Origin: Microbacterium pygmaeum
GTDB lineage: Bacteria > Actinomycetota > Actinomycetes > Actinomycetales > Microbacteriaceae
DNA length: 64,000 bases
Assembly (NCBI RefSeq): GCF_900100885.1
Contig: NZ_LT629692.1
Coordinates: 3,410,001-3,474,000 of the forward strand
Direction: 5' to 3'
Shown: positions 1 to 8,411 of the stretch, one piece after another
Position numbering within the stretch: the first letter of the stretch is position 1
Layout of the letters: each line of letters begins with the position of its first letter
Position numbers and translations under genes: made by a program
The notes under the pieces: generated by a model
Told to the model about the DNA's origin: nothing
Databases searched by the model: none
What the model saw: the letters and a program-made list of their open reading frames with translations, nothing else

Positions 1-1405
1 CCCCGCCGAGGTGCGGGCACACCGCGCTCACCGCCCGGGTCACCCCGCCGACGGTGGAGATGCCGACGGGATTTCCGGCGCGGGATGCCACCACGCCCTC
101 GCCCTCGTCGGGTTGGGCGACCGGGACGACCGATCGCTGGGCGCCGATCCATCCGGATGCCGCCTCCCACCCGACCCGCAGGTTCTCCACGCCCCCGCGG
201 CCGAGGTCGGCCGGCACCGTCATGCGGCGCGAGATGGTGTTCATCCAGTCCGGGCGGTCGCTGCGCGCAACGCGGGTGATCTCGGCGGTGAGCCGAAGCG
301 CCGCGGCGGGGCCGTTGGACAGGCCCCACTTGGCGAAGCCGGTCGCGAAGCGGATGCGGCCGAGACCCCGCGGCATCGCGCCGACGAACGGCATCAGGTC
401 GTGCGACTCGTAGTCCTGCGCCGACCACCAGTTCACCGGTTCGGCGCCGGCGAAGTGCTCGCGCGTCCACGCCACGAGATCGTCGACCTGTTCGCGCTCG
501 GAGCGCACCCGCCCGACCGGGTGACCGTTGCCGCCCACGACGAGCCGCGCCCGCCCCGCGGGTCCGTCGGCCGCCGTCACGGAGCGCAGCGACCGGGTCG
601 GCCCGTCCACGGACAGGTACAGGCCGTCGGGGATCTCGCCGTCGAGGTCGAAGGCCACGCAGTACGAGCGCAGGCCGCGGGTCTTGGCGAAGTAGAGACC
701 GCGGTCGAGGATCGGCGCGCCGGTGGCCAGCACGACGTGATCGGCGAACGCGAAGCCCGCGGCGGTCTCCACGACCGCATGCGGGACGACGCCGACGTGG
801 GTGACCCGGGTCCGTGTGTGCAGCGTGCCGCCCGCCGCCAGGAACGCGTCCGCCAGGGCGAGCGCCACGGCCTGCGGGTCCAGGGCCGCCTGGTCATCGA
901 GTGCGACCGCATCCACGAGCGGGAACGGGGTCGATCCGTCGGGAAGCACGCGCCGCACGGGCAGGCCGGCCTCCGATGCTGCGGCGGCCTCGGCTTCGAG
1001 ATCCTCGACTCCCGCGCCGGACTGCGCGTACGAGTAGGCCACGCGTCGCGTGTACGGCACCCCGGCCTCGTCGGCGAATGCGGTGAGCCACGCGGCGCCG
1101 TCCCGGTTCGCCTCGACGTAGGCGCGCACCAGCGCTGCGGGATGATGGCGACGGAGCGTCGAGAGGACCTTTCCCTGCAGCAGGGAGACCTTGCCGGTGT
1201 TCGCCCCGGTCGCAAGCTCTCCAACCTCGCCCGCCTCGACCACCGCGACGTCCGTCCCTCCGCGGGCGAGCATGAGCGCCGTGCAGAGCCCGGTGATGCC
1301 GGCGCCGACCACGATCACGTCTCGATGCCGTCCCGGCTCGAAGGGCGTTCCGGCCACCGTCCGTCCGGACGCTCTCCACAGGGACGTGCTCGGCTCGCGG
1401 TTCAT
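1..1405 (-). CDS. FAD-dependent oxidoreductase with C-terminal Rieske domain (3' end outside window)
   Basis: Read on the minus strand from ATG 1405, 468 codons stay open to the window edge. Residues 29-43 form an FAD-binding Rossmann loop (VIVVGAGITGLC), typical of the DAO fold, which oxidises amines or amino acids in the cytoplasm. The last visible residues are CPHLGG, the first C-x-H ligand pair of a Rieske [2Fe-2S] site; the second C-x2-H pair lies beyond the edge. DAO plus Rieske fusions are known in actinobacteria and bacilli, with mostly unassigned substrates. It is divergent from the TetR gene at 1475 across 69 bp, so that regulator may control it. The architecture is well supported; the substrate is unknown. 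Confidence 0.85.
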   Translation of the reverse strand, partial: MNREPSTSLWRASGRTVAGTPFEPGRHRDVIVVGAGITGLCTALMLARGGTDVAVVEAGEVGELATGANTGKVSLLQGKVLSTLRRHHPAALVRAYVEANRDGAAWLTAFADEAGVPYTRRVAYSYAQSGAGVEDLEAEAAAASEAGLPVRRVLPDGSTPFPLVDAVALDDQAALDPQAVALALADAFLAAGGTLHTRTRVTHVGVVPHAVVETAAGFAFADHVVLATGAPILDRGLYFAKTRGLRSYCVAFDLDGEIPDGLYLSVDGPTRSLRSVTAADGPAGRARLVVGGNGHPVGRVRSEREQVDDLVAWTREHFAGAEPVNWWSAQDYESHDLMPFVGAMPRGLGRIRFATGFAKWGLSNGPAAALRLTAEITRVARSDRPDWMNTISRRMTVPADLGRGGVENLRVGWEAASGWIGAQRSVVPVAQPDEGEGVVASRAGNPVGISTVGGVTRAVSAVCPHLGG

Positions 1406-1474
1406 TCCGCCAGTGAACGCCTGCCGAGCGGGCCGATCCAGCGCTTGACAACCCCGGTCTAGGCTCGAGTCGAC

Positions 1475-2140
1475 ATGAGCGAGATCCCGTCCCCGTCCGC
1501 CGCGAGCACCGACGTCGTCGCCGCGGCGCTCGAGCTGTTCGAACAGCAGGGGTTCGAGGCCACGTCAGTGGAGCAGATCGCCTCGGCCGCCGGGGTGTCC
1601 CGCAGCACCTTCTTCCGCCAGTTCGGCGGCAAGGAGGACGTCGTCTTCGCCGACCACGAGGTGCTGCTGAACGACGTGCGGGCCTACCTCGCCCGAGGTC
1701 ACGCCGACCCCTGGCGCGCGGTGTGCGAGGCATCCGAGCGGGTCTTCCGCCATTTCGCCGCCGACCCCGATGTCGCGCGAAGGCGCTACAGCGTGGTTCG
1801 CCGGGTGCCTGCGCTGCGCGAACGGGAGATCGTCACGGTGTTCCGCTACGAGCGCCTGTTCGACCAGTACCTCCGCGAGGCGATTCCAGGCCTTGACCCC
1901 CTCGAGGCGGTCGGGTTCGCGGCCCTGGTGACCGCGGTCCACAACCACGTGCTGCGCCGGCTCCTGCGCGGCGAGCGCGTGCGGATCGGCGTGCTGCGCG
2001 CAGCGCTGGATGACGCCAGGCGCCGCTACGGCGTGCTCCCCGACGACGCCGGGAATGCGGACGACGTCGTCGTCGCGGTGTTCCCGAGACGGATGCCGGC
2101 CGCCGAGGTCACCCGCCGGCTGCGAGAGCGCCTCACCTGA
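1475..2140 (+). CDS. TetR family transcriptional regulator
   Basis: A 221-residue protein with a TetR-type helix-turn-helix at about residues 10-55 (FEQQGFEATSVEQIASAAGV, then SRSTFFRQFGGKEDVVF). The remainder is an all-helical ligand-binding domain of normal length without a recognisable specificity. It sits back to back with the FAD/Rieske oxidoreductase, the usual layout for a local repressor. TTGACA occurs at 1445-1450 and a TAGGCT box at 1460-1465, only 9 bp before the ATG, so the mRNA may be leaderless. The inducer is unknown. Confidence 0.85.
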   Translation: MSEIPSPSAASTDVVAAALELFEQQGFEATSVEQIASAAGVSRSTFFRQFGGKEDVVFADHEVLLNDVRAYLARGHADPWRAVCEASERVFRHFAADPDVARRRYSVVRRVPALREREIVTVFRYERLFDQYLREAIPGLDPLEAVGFAALVTAVHNHVLRRLLRGERVRIGVLRAALDDARRRYGVLPDDAGNADDVVVAVFPRRMPAAEVTRRLRERLT

Positions 2141-2159
2141 GGTTCCGACGACGAGCGGG

Positions 2160-2177
2160 GCCTCGCACACGCGAGGC
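2160..2177. terminator. GC-rich hairpin after the TetR gene
   Basis: A perfect 7-bp stem, GCCTCGC/GCGAGGC, with an ACAC loop begins 20 bp after the TetR stop codon. There is no T tract, as is common for actinobacterial terminators. It may separate the regulator from the permease gene at 2229. Confidence 0.4.
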
Positions 2178-2215
2178 GCGCTGCACAATCCCCGAGCGCC
2201 GATCCCGCCGCCGAT

Positions 2216-2221
2216 TAGCCT
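2216..2221 (+). promoter_or_regulatory. Putative -10 box of the AI-2E-family permease gene
   Basis: TAGCCT ends 8 bp upstream of the ATG at 2229. That puts the expected transcription start at or beside the ATG, which is the pattern of a leaderless actinobacterial mRNA. No convincing Shine-Dalgarno sequence precedes this ATG, which agrees. Confidence 0.35.
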
Positions 2222-2228
2222 CTCTGAC

Positions 2229-3383
2229 ATGGGACTCTTCCGAAACGATCCGCAGCGCGTCCAGCTGGACCAGCCCGAGGTGCAGCTGAAGGCCACGCAG
2301 GCGCCGTGGAGCCTGTGGGCGGACGGATTCGGCAAGCTCGGCATCCGGGCGATCCAGATCATCGTCGTCGTCGCGGTTGCGGCAGGCATCATCTTCGCGA
2401 TCCAGTCGCTCACGCTCGTGACGATCCCGCTGGTGATCGCCCTGATCCTGGCGTGCGCGTTCGCACCGGTCATGCGGTTCATGCGCAATCGCGGCATCCC
2501 CTCGCTGCTGGCCACGATCATCACGCTGCTCGCGATCGTCCTGCTCCTGTCCGGGATCGCGTGGCTGATCATCTGGGCGGTCCGCGACCAATGGGACGAC
2601 CTCTACGGGCAGGCGCAGGACGGCATCACCGACGTCGTGGCCTGGGTGCAGACGCTCCCGTTCTTCGACGCCGCCGCGGAGCAGCTCGATGACGTCATGT
2701 CGACGATCACCGACTTCCTCACCAGTTCGCAGTTCGGCAGCGGAGCGATCGCCGGTGTCGGCGCCATCGCGAACTTCGTGACCGGCTTGGTGCTCATGGT
2801 CACGATCCTTTTCTTCTTCCTCAAGGACGGTCCGCAGATGTGGGAGTTCCTGCTGCGCCCGTTCCGCGGCGAGAACTACCTGCGCGCGCATCGCATCGGC
2901 GACAAGACGGTCTCGGTGCTCGGCTCGTACGTCCGCGGAACGGCGACGGTCGCCTTCGTCGACGCGGTCGGCATCCTGATCGGCCTGCTCATCCTGCAGG
3001 TGCCGCTGGCGATCCCGCTTGCGGTGCTGGTGTTCCTGCTCGCCTTCATCCCGATCGTGGGTGCGACGGTGGCCGGCATCCTCGCAGCGCTGGTCGCCCT
3101 CGTCGCCAACGGGTGGTTCGTCGCCCTGCTCGTGGTCGGCGTCGTCGTGCTCGTCAATCAGCTGGAGGGCAACTTCCTCCAGCCGGTCCTCATGGGCCGC
3201 TCGATGAAGCTGCACGCGTTCGTCATCCTGGTCGCCCTGACCGTCGGCACAGTCGTCGGCGGCATCGTCGGCGCGGTGCTGGCCGTGCCGATCACCGCCG
3301 CGGTCTGGGGCGCGGTGCAAGTGTGGGACGGCGTCAACCTCCCTGCGCGCTGGGCGCGGCCGAAGCACCCCATCGAGTCCTGA
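2229..3383 (+). CDS. AI-2E family transporter / YdjX-PerM type permease
   Basis: A 384-residue integral membrane protein. A pair of N-terminal membrane helices (about residues 40-80), one near 97-118, and a C-terminal group of four to five hydrophobic segments (about 185-215 and 235-370) match the AI-2E transporter (PF01594) pattern, including the conserved stretch around VNQLEGNFLQPVLMG. Members export or flip diverse small solutes, and autoinducer transport is shown for only a few. ATG 2229 is chosen because upstream in-frame codons run into the hairpin and promoter region. No partner gene is evident. Family assignment is secure; substrate is not. Confidence 0.85.
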   Translation: MGLFRNDPQRVQLDQPEVQLKATQAPWSLWADGFGKLGIRAIQIIVVVAVAAGIIFAIQSLTLVTIPLVIALILACAFAPVMRFMRNRGIPSLLATIITLLAIVLLLSGIAWLIIWAVRDQWDDLYGQAQDGITDVVAWVQTLPFFDAAAEQLDDVMSTITDFLTSSQFGSGAIAGVGAIANFVTGLVLMVTILFFFLKDGPQMWEFLLRPFRGENYLRAHRIGDKTVSVLGSYVRGTATVAFVDAVGILIGLLILQVPLAIPLAVLVFLLAFIPIVGATVAGILAALVALVANGWFVALLVVGVVVLVNQLEGNFLQPVLMGRSMKLHAFVILVALTVGTVVGGIVGAVLAVPITAAVWGAVQVWDGVNLPARWARPKHPIES

Positions 3384-3424
3384 GCGCCGCGCGCTCCACC
3401 ACCGGTCGCCGCCGGTGATCGCGC

Positions 3425-3446
3425 GCATACCGCGTGGTCGGTATGC
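3425..3446. promoter_or_regulatory. TetR-type operator, site 1
   Basis: The perfect inverted repeat GCATACCG (3425-3432), spacer CGTGGT, CGGTATGC (3439-3446) lies 30 bp before the ATG of the Zn-alcohol dehydrogenase. The same arms recur exactly at 8346-8367 and in variant form at 15625-15646. The ACCG-N6-CGGT core resembles operators described for PaaR-like TetR repressors. Confidence 0.75.
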
Positions 3447-3475
3447 TGGTGGCGAAGCGACGACGAGGAGGTCGG

Positions 3476-4603
3476 ATGCGCATCACCGGCGCAGTGCTGG
3501 AGCGGTCGGGAGCGGATGCCCCGTTCGCGGCGTCCCGCCCGTTCACCGTCGGCGCGTTGGAGCTGGATCCGCCCGCTGCGGGCGAGCTGCTCGTGCGCAT
3601 CGAGGCGGCGGGCGTCTGCCATTCCGACCTGAGCGTCGTCGACGGCAACCGGGTGCGCCCGACACCCATGCTGCTGGGCCACGAAGCGGCGGGCATCGTC
3701 GAGCGCGTCGGTGACGGCGTCGCCGACATCGCCGTCGGGACGCGGGTCGTGATGACCTTCCTGCCGCGCTGCGGCGACTGCGCGGGATGCCGCACCGACG
3801 GCCGACTGCCCTGCGAGCCCGGCACTGCGGCCAACAACGCCGGCACCCTCGTCGGCGGCGGCATCCGCCTCTCCCGCACCGAGGGTGCGGCGCGCGAGCA
3901 CGTCCACCATCACCTCGGCGTCTCGGCGTTCGCGACGCACGCCGTCGTGAGCCGATCCTCGGTGGTGCCCGTGGACGCCGATGTGCCGCCCGAGGTGGCA
4001 GCGCTCCTCGGGTGCGCCGTGCTCACCGGCGGCGGTGCGGTGATCAACGCCGGACGACCCGCGCCCGGCTCGCGCGTGATCGTGGTCGGGCTCGGCGGCG
4101 TCGGCATGGCGGCGCTGCTGGTCGCCGTGGCACTCGGTCACGAGGTCATCGGCGTCGACACCGTCGATGCGAAGCTCGCGCTCGCCCGCGAACTGGGCGC
4201 CGTCGGGGCGTATTCGCCGGCCGACGCATCGGCCGGCGGCATTCGCGCCCCGCTCGTCATCGAGTCAGCCGGCGCCGTCCCCGCCTTCGAGACCGCGCTC
4301 GCCCTCACCGCACCGGGCGGGACCACCGTGACGGTGGGGCTGCCGGCACCGGGCGCCAGGGCGAGCGTGTCGCCGCTGCAGCTCACCGCCGAGGCGCGCA
4401 CCGTCGTCGGCAGCTACCTGGGCTCCGCCGTGCCGGCCCGTGACATCCCGATCTACGTCGACCTCTGGCGCACCGGGCGGCTGCCGCTGGAGCGCCTCGT
4501 CTCCTCTCGGATCACCCTCGACCGCATCGATGAGGCGATGGACCGCCTCGCCGCCGGCGGCGAGCTCCGCCAGCTTCTCACCTTCGAAAGGAACCCCTCA
4601 TGA
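3476..4603 (+). CDS. Zinc-dependent alcohol dehydrogenase (MDR superfamily)
   Basis: A 375-residue medium-chain dehydrogenase. Catalytic-zinc ligands appear as Cys48 (VCHSD) and His69-Glu70 (GHE). The structural zinc lobe is complete (Cys99, Cys102, Cys105, Cys113). The coenzyme site is GLGGVGMAALL, followed by an acidic VDT turn that favours NAD. It should oxidise an alcohol to an aldehyde or ketone. ATG 3476 is chosen over an earlier in-frame GTG or ATG because GAGGAG lies six bases upstream and the operator at 3425-3446 would otherwise be inside the gene. Its stop overlaps the next start (ATGA), so it is the first gene of an operon with the SDR and MaoC genes. Confidence 0.88.
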   Translation: MRITGAVLERSGADAPFAASRPFTVGALELDPPAAGELLVRIEAAGVCHSDLSVVDGNRVRPTPMLLGHEAAGIVERVGDGVADIAVGTRVVMTFLPRCGDCAGCRTDGRLPCEPGTAANNAGTLVGGGIRLSRTEGAAREHVHHHLGVSAFATHAVVSRSSVVPVDADVPPEVAALLGCAVLTGGGAVINAGRPAPGSRVIVVGLGGVGMAALLVAVALGHEVIGVDTVDAKLALARELGAVGAYSPADASAGGIRAPLVIESAGAVPAFETALALTAPGGTTVTVGLPAPGARASVSPLQLTAEARTVVGSYLGSAVPARDIPIYVDLWRTGRLPLERLVSSRITLDRIDEAMDRLAAGGELRQLLTFERNPS

Positions 4604-5349
4604 CTCGAACCGCCATCGTCACCGGAGCGGCACGCGGCATCGGCGCCGCCACCGCCCGCCGCCTCGCCGCGGACGGACACACCGTCGCCGTCCTCGACCT
4701 CGACGAAGCGCAGTGCGGTGACACGGTGGCGGCGATCACCGATGCCGGTGGTCGGGCGATCGCGGTCGGGGCGGACGTCGCCGACGCCGAAGCGGTCTCC
4801 GGCGCCGTCGCCCGCATCGCCGCGGAGCTGGGCACCCCGACGATCCTGGTGAACAACGCCGGGATCATTCGCGACAACCTGCTGTTCAGGATGACCGAGG
4901 ACGATTGGGATTCGGTCCTGTCGGTGCATCTGCGCGGCGCGTTCCTGATGTCGCGGGCGGTGCAGGCGCACCAGGTGAGCCAGAACTGGGGGCGCATCGT
5001 GAATCTGTCCAGCACGTCGGCGCTCGGCAATCGCGGGCAGGCGAACTACGCCGCCGCCAAGGCAGGCATGCAGGGCTTCACCAAGACGCTCGCGATCGAA
5101 TTGGGCCGGTACAACGTGACCGTGAACGCGATCGCGCCGGGGTTCATCGTGACCGACATGACCAAGGCCACGGCCGAACGGCTCGGCGTCGGCTTCGACG
5201 AGTTCGTCGCGTTCAACGCCGAGCAGATCCCGGTCGGGCGGGCGGGGCATCCCGACGACATCGCCGCCGCCGCATCGTTCTTCTGCTCCGAAGCGGCCGG
5301 CTTCGTCTCGGGCCAGGTCCTCTACGTCGCGGGCGGGCCGCGCGCATGA
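4600..5349 (+). CDS. SDR family oxidoreductase, FabG-like
   Basis: A 249-residue classical short-chain dehydrogenase. TGAARGIG (residues 8-15) binds the cofactor, followed by NNAG at 85-88, catalytic Ser near 138, Tyr150 and Lys154 (YAAAK), and a C-terminal GGPRA end. Asp33-Leu-Asp after beta-strand 2 suggests NAD preference. It probably interconverts a 3-hydroxyacyl-CoA and 3-oxoacyl-CoA, because it lies between an alcohol dehydrogenase and a MaoC hydratase, with four-base ATGA overlaps on both sides. The specific substrate is not readable. Confidence 0.87.
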   Translation: MTRTAIVTGAARGIGAATARRLAADGHTVAVLDLDEAQCGDTVAAITDAGGRAIAVGADVADAEAVSGAVARIAAELGTPTILVNNAGIIRDNLLFRMTEDDWDSVLSVHLRGAFLMSRAVQAHQVSQNWGRIVNLSSTSALGNRGQANYAAAKAGMQGFTKTLAIELGRYNVTVNAIAPGFIVTDMTKATAERLGVGFDEFVAFNAEQIPVGRAGHPDDIAAAASFFCSEAAGFVSGQVLYVAGGPRA

Positions 5350-5801
5350 TCGCGGCCGACTCCCCGGCCGCTCTGGCCGGCGCCGTCGGGGAGAGTGCGA
5401 CCGGCGAATGGTTCGAGATCGACCAGTCCCGCATCCAGGCCTTCGCCGATGCCACCGAGGACTGGCAGTGGATCCACCTGGACGCGCAGCGCGCGGCATC
5501 CGGCCCGTTCGGCGCGACGATCGCGCACGGCTACCTCACGCTGTCGCTCCTGCCGCGACTGACCGCGGGACTGCTCTCGATCGGCGGGACCGCGATGGTC
5601 GTCAACTACGGCCTGGACCGTGTGCGATTCCTGCAGCCGGTCCTCGTCGGCTCACGGGTGCGCGCGGTCACCGAGCTGACCGGGTTGGAGGAGAGCCCCC
5701 AGGGCTACCGCGCCGCGCTCACGACGACGGTCGAGCTCGAGGGCTCGTCGCGGCCGGCGCTGGTGGCGCAGACGCTCGCACTGGTCGTCCCCGAGCGCTG
5801 A
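5346..5801 (+). CDS. MaoC family (R)-specific enoyl-CoA hydratase/dehydratase
   Basis: A 151-residue single hot-dog domain. The hydratase-2 catalytic stretch is recognisable (FADATEDWQWIHLD, then GPFGATIAHGYLTLSL), with the conserved Asp and His of (R)-specific enoyl-CoA hydratases. It would hydrate trans-2-enoyl-CoA to 3-hydroxyacyl-CoA. ATG 5346 overlaps the SDR stop (ATGA) and gives the normal family length. It is the last gene of the operon, since the next gene converges with it after 15 bp. Confidence 0.85.
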   Translation: MIAADSPAALAGAVGESATGEWFEIDQSRIQAFADATEDWQWIHLDAQRAASGPFGATIAHGYLTLSLLPRLTAGLLSIGGTAMVVNYGLDRVRFLQPVLVGSRVRAVTELTGLEESPQGYRAALTTTVELEGSSRPALVAQTLALVVPER

Positions 5802-5816
5802 CGGGTGCGGCCCGGG

Positions 5817-7103
5817 CTAGACGAACGCCGCGATCCCGGTGATGGCCCGGCCGACGATCAGCGAGTTCATGTCGTAGGTGCCCTCGAACGTGAAGACCGC
5901 CTCGGCGTCGGCGAAATAGCGGGCGACGCTGTAGCCGGGCGGGATGTCACCGGGCACCTCGCCCTGACTGCCGAGCTGGATGCCGTTTCCACCGCAGATC
6001 TCGCGGCACAGGGCGACGGTCTCGCGCATCCGCGCGGTCACGAACGCCTTCGCCATCGCCGAGTGGGAGTCGCGCTGGGTCCCATCGTCCTGCATCTGCG
6101 AGACGCGCATGCACAGGGCGATCGATGCGGTGATGTCGCCGAGGGCGACCGCGAGCTTCTGCTGCACGAGCTGGAACGACGCGATCGGCTTGCCGAACTG
6201 ACGGCGGTTCTTCGCGTACGCCAGCGCGCATTCGTATGCGCCCACGGCCACCCCGAGCGCCTGCCACGCGACATCCGCCCGGGTCAAGCGCAGGACGACT
6301 GCGACATCGCGGAAGCCGGCGATGTTCTGCAGACGATCGGTCTCCGGCACGACGACGCCGTCCAGGACGATGTCGGCGTTCTCGACGGCGCGCAGCGACT
6401 GCTTGCGCTCGATCTTCGTCGCAGAGAAGCCGGGAGCTGGAGTGCGCACGAGGAAGCCCTTCACCTGCTCGTCGGCCACGTCTCGGGCCCAGATCACGAC
6501 CAGATCGGCGAATGCACCGTTCCCGATCCATCGCTTCGCGCCGTGCAGCACCCACTCCGGCGCCCCGTCCGCACCGATGCGCCGCTCGGCGGTGGTCTCG
6601 AGGCCCTTCGCGGTGTCGGAGCCGTGGCCCGGCTCGGTCAGCCCGAACGCGCCGAGCATCTCTCCGGCGGCCAGCCTCGGGAGCCACTCGGCCTTCTGCT
6701 CCGGCGAGCCTCCGACGGCGATCGAGGTCATCGCGAGCCCCGAGTGCACGCCGATGAACGTCGCCGTCGACGGATCTGCACGCGAGATCTCCATCGCGAC
6801 CCAGCCCCGGAACACGCTGCTGTTGGGGAAGCGGGCCGTTTCGGGGAACGCGTTGGCGAACAGACCCAGTTCGGCGATGCGCGGAACCAGATGTCTCGGG
6901 CTCTCGGCCCGCTCCCACTGGTCGTCCGCGAACGGACGCACCTGGGTCTCCAGGAAGACCCGGATCTCGCGCAGCGCCTGCTGCTCGCGGTCCGTCAGCA
7001 GGTGCTGGAACTCGTAGAAGTCCGCCTCGAGGAGCTCGGCCGGTTCGGCCGCGACCGCCGCAGGCGCCGCACCCGGTTCGGTGGAGGGAAGCGTGAACGT
7101 CAT
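5817..7103 (-). CDS. Acyl-CoA dehydrogenase, glutaryl-CoA-dehydrogenase-like subgroup
   Basis: A 428-residue flavoenzyme with all three acyl-CoA dehydrogenase domains: an N-terminal helical domain, a middle beta domain (GAFGLTEPGHGSD) and a C-terminal helical domain. Near the end, FTFEGTYDMNSLIVGRAITG carries the catalytic glutamate at the position used by glutaryl-CoA and related dehydrogenases. It should introduce a 2,3 double bond into an acyl-CoA and pass electrons to ETF. The start ATG 7103 follows a 90-bp intergenic region shared with the divergent TetR gene at 7194. A Pro/Ala-rich N-terminal tail of about 35 residues precedes the domain. Confidence 0.88.
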   Translation of the reverse strand: MTFTLPSTEPGAAPAAVAAEPAELLEADFYEFQHLLTDREQQALREIRVFLETQVRPFADDQWERAESPRHLVPRIAELGLFANAFPETARFPNSSVFRGWVAMEISRADPSTATFIGVHSGLAMTSIAVGGSPEQKAEWLPRLAAGEMLGAFGLTEPGHGSDTAKGLETTAERRIGADGAPEWVLHGAKRWIGNGAFADLVVIWARDVADEQVKGFLVRTPAPGFSATKIERKQSLRAVENADIVLDGVVVPETDRLQNIAGFRDVAVVLRLTRADVAWQALGVAVGAYECALAYAKNRRQFGKPIASFQLVQQKLAVALGDITASIALCMRVSQMQDDGTQRDSHSAMAKAFVTARMRETVALCREICGGNGIQLGSQGEVPGDIPPGYSVARYFADAEAVFTFEGTYDMNSLIVGRAITGIAAFV

Positions 7104-7137
7104 CGTGTCTCCGATCGTCGGTGATCTCCGTCGAGTA

Positions 7138-7161
7138 TGCATCACTTTCGGAAATGTTGCA
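7138..7161. promoter_or_regulatory. Quasi-palindromic operator between acyl-CoA dehydrogenase and TetR genes
   Basis: A 24-bp imperfect dyad, TGCATCACTTTC joined to GGAAATGTTGCA, matches its own reverse complement at 9 of 12 positions per arm. It is centred between the divergent starts at 7103 and 7194 and is AT-rich relative to its surroundings. It differs from the GCATACCG sites, so it probably binds the regulator at 7194. Confidence 0.45.
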
Positions 7162-7193
7162 CAGCGCGGATGCCGCGGCGATAGAGTTCCGGC

Positions 7194-7925
7194 ATGATGT
7201 CGTCCTCCCCCGCCACGTCGACCGCTGCGCCGCAGGGCGCGGCGGCGTCCCCCGCGGCGCCGCCGCGCCCGGCGGCGTCCCCCGCGGCGCCGCCGATTCG
7301 CAGCCGCATCGGCACCGTCGGCATCGAGTCCGCGCCGTCCTGGCTCTCGGAGCGGCTCGAGCCCGGCGTCCACCCTGACGCGACACGCGCCTTCGAGCGC
7401 GCTCGGGAGACCTTCATCGGGGGTCACCGCATCGACGTGGGCGCCCTCGCGGCCTCCCTCGGCGTCGATCGCACCTCGCTGTTCCGGTGGGTCGGCAACC
7501 GCGACGCCCTGCTGAGCGAAGTGCTCTGGTCGCTCGCCGTCCCGACGCTCGTCCAGGCCGAGCACGCATACGACGATGCGTCCGGGGGCGAGCGGATCGC
7601 CGGCATCCTGACGCACTTCGTCGACGACCTCATCACCGCCGACTACTTCCGGCAGTTCCTGCGCCGCGAGCCGGCGCGCGCCCTGCGGCTGCTGACGACC
7701 AAGGAGAGCCCGATCCAGCGCCGGTACGTGGCCACGGCCGAGTGGCTCGTCCGACGCGACCTCGGCACCGAGCCCCTCGGCGGAGCCATCGATCCGGCGG
7801 GCCTGGCCTATCTGCTGGTGCGGATGTCGGAGTCGTTCACCTACGCCGACCTCATCTCGGGAGACCAGCCGAGCGCCGATCGCGCCGGCGTCGCCTTCCG
7901 GCTCCTCCTGCGGGTCGACGGCTGA
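7194..7925 (+). CDS. TetR family regulator (QsdR-like)
   Basis: A 243-residue protein. Residues 1-35 are a low-complexity Ala/Pro tail encoded by a duplicated 25-bp sequence. From residue 40 the protein has RTFxxGHxIDVGAL-type helices and the recognition helix around VDRTSLFRWVGNRDALL, as in QsdR-type TetR proteins. The C-terminal domain is unassigned. It is divergent from the acyl-CoA dehydrogenase at 7103 and co-directional with the thioesterase, whose ATG overlaps its stop by one base. The real start could be downstream of the Ala/Pro tail; no strong ribosome site settles this. Confidence 0.82.
   Translation: MMSSSPATSTAAPQGAAASPAAPPRPAASPAAPPIRSRIGTVGIESAPSWLSERLEPGVHPDATRAFERARETFIGGHRIDVGALAASLGVDRTSLFRWVGNRDALLSEVLWSLAVPTLVQAEHAYDDASGGERIAGILTHFVDDLITADYFRQFLRREPARALRLLTTKESPIQRRYVATAEWLVRRDLGTEPLGGAIDPAGLAYLLVRMSESFTYADLISGDQPSADRAGVAFRLLLRVDG
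7241..7295 (+). repeat. Duplicated 25-bp Ala/Pro-coding sequence
   Basis: Two identical 25-bp units (7241-7265 and 7271-7295) repeat with a 30-bp period, that is ten codons, so the frame is kept. They encode the repeated ASPAAPP segment at the N-terminus of the TetR protein. The GC content is extreme. Confidence 0.8.
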
Positions 7926-8341
7926 TGGACGGCTCCGGGGTGCGGGTCCCGTTCGCCACCCGGTGGAACGACAACGACCAGTACGGGCACCTGAACAACA
8001 CGGTCTACTACGCGGCCATGGACACCGCCGTGAACACATGGATGATCCGCGACGGCGGACTGGAGCCGCTCGGCGGCGACGCGATCGCCCTGTGCGTGGC
8101 ATCCTCCTGCGAATTCCACGCCTCGGCCGGCTTCCCTGATGATCTCGAGGTCGGGATCGGGGTGGAGCGGATCGGCACGACGAGCGTCACCTGGGCCCTC
8201 GGAATCCTCCGGGCGGGCACGGACGATCAGATCGCGACGGGACGCTTCGTGCACGTGTTCGTGGATGCGGCGACCCGGCGACCGACACCGGTTCCGGCAT
8301 CGGTACGATCGGCGATCGAAAGGCAGCTGGGCTCCGGATGA
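7925..8341 (+). CDS. Acyl-CoA thioesterase (4-hydroxybenzoyl-CoA thioesterase family)
   Basis: A 138-residue hot-dog thioesterase. The hallmark RWNDNDQYGHLNNTVYY (residues 13-29) contains the catalytic Asp and the GH-N motif of the YbgC/4HBT family. It hydrolyses acyl-CoA to free acid and CoA and may recycle CoA from dead-end intermediates. ATG 7925 overlaps the stop of the TetR gene by one base, giving tight coupling. The next gene starts 70 bp later behind its own operator. Confidence 0.85.
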   Translation: MDGSGVRVPFATRWNDNDQYGHLNNTVYYAAMDTAVNTWMIRDGGLEPLGGDAIALCVASSCEFHASAGFPDDLEVGIGVERIGTTSVTWALGILRAGTDDQIATGRFVHVFVDAATRRPTPVPASVRSAIERQLGSG

Positions 8342-8345
8342 GCTT

Positions 8346-8367
8346 GCATACCGACCATCCGGTATGC
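8346..8367. promoter_or_regulatory. TetR-type operator, site 2
   Basis: GCATACCG (8346-8353), spacer ACCATC, CGGTATGC (8360-8367): arms identical to site 1 at 3425-3446. It lies 44 bp upstream of the ATG of the phosphotransferase-like gene, leaving room for a promoter and the GAGAGAGG ribosome site at 8395-8402. Confidence 0.75.
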
Positions 8368-8411
8368 TGACCGGACGGTCGCGCGGGCGCGCCGGAGAGA
8401 GGTGGTCGACG

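Noticed and set aside
11..1462. Open plus-strand frame of 483 codons
   Set aside because: It is the shadow of the minus-strand FAD/Rieske oxidoreductase; its product is an Arg/His-rich sequence with no motif.
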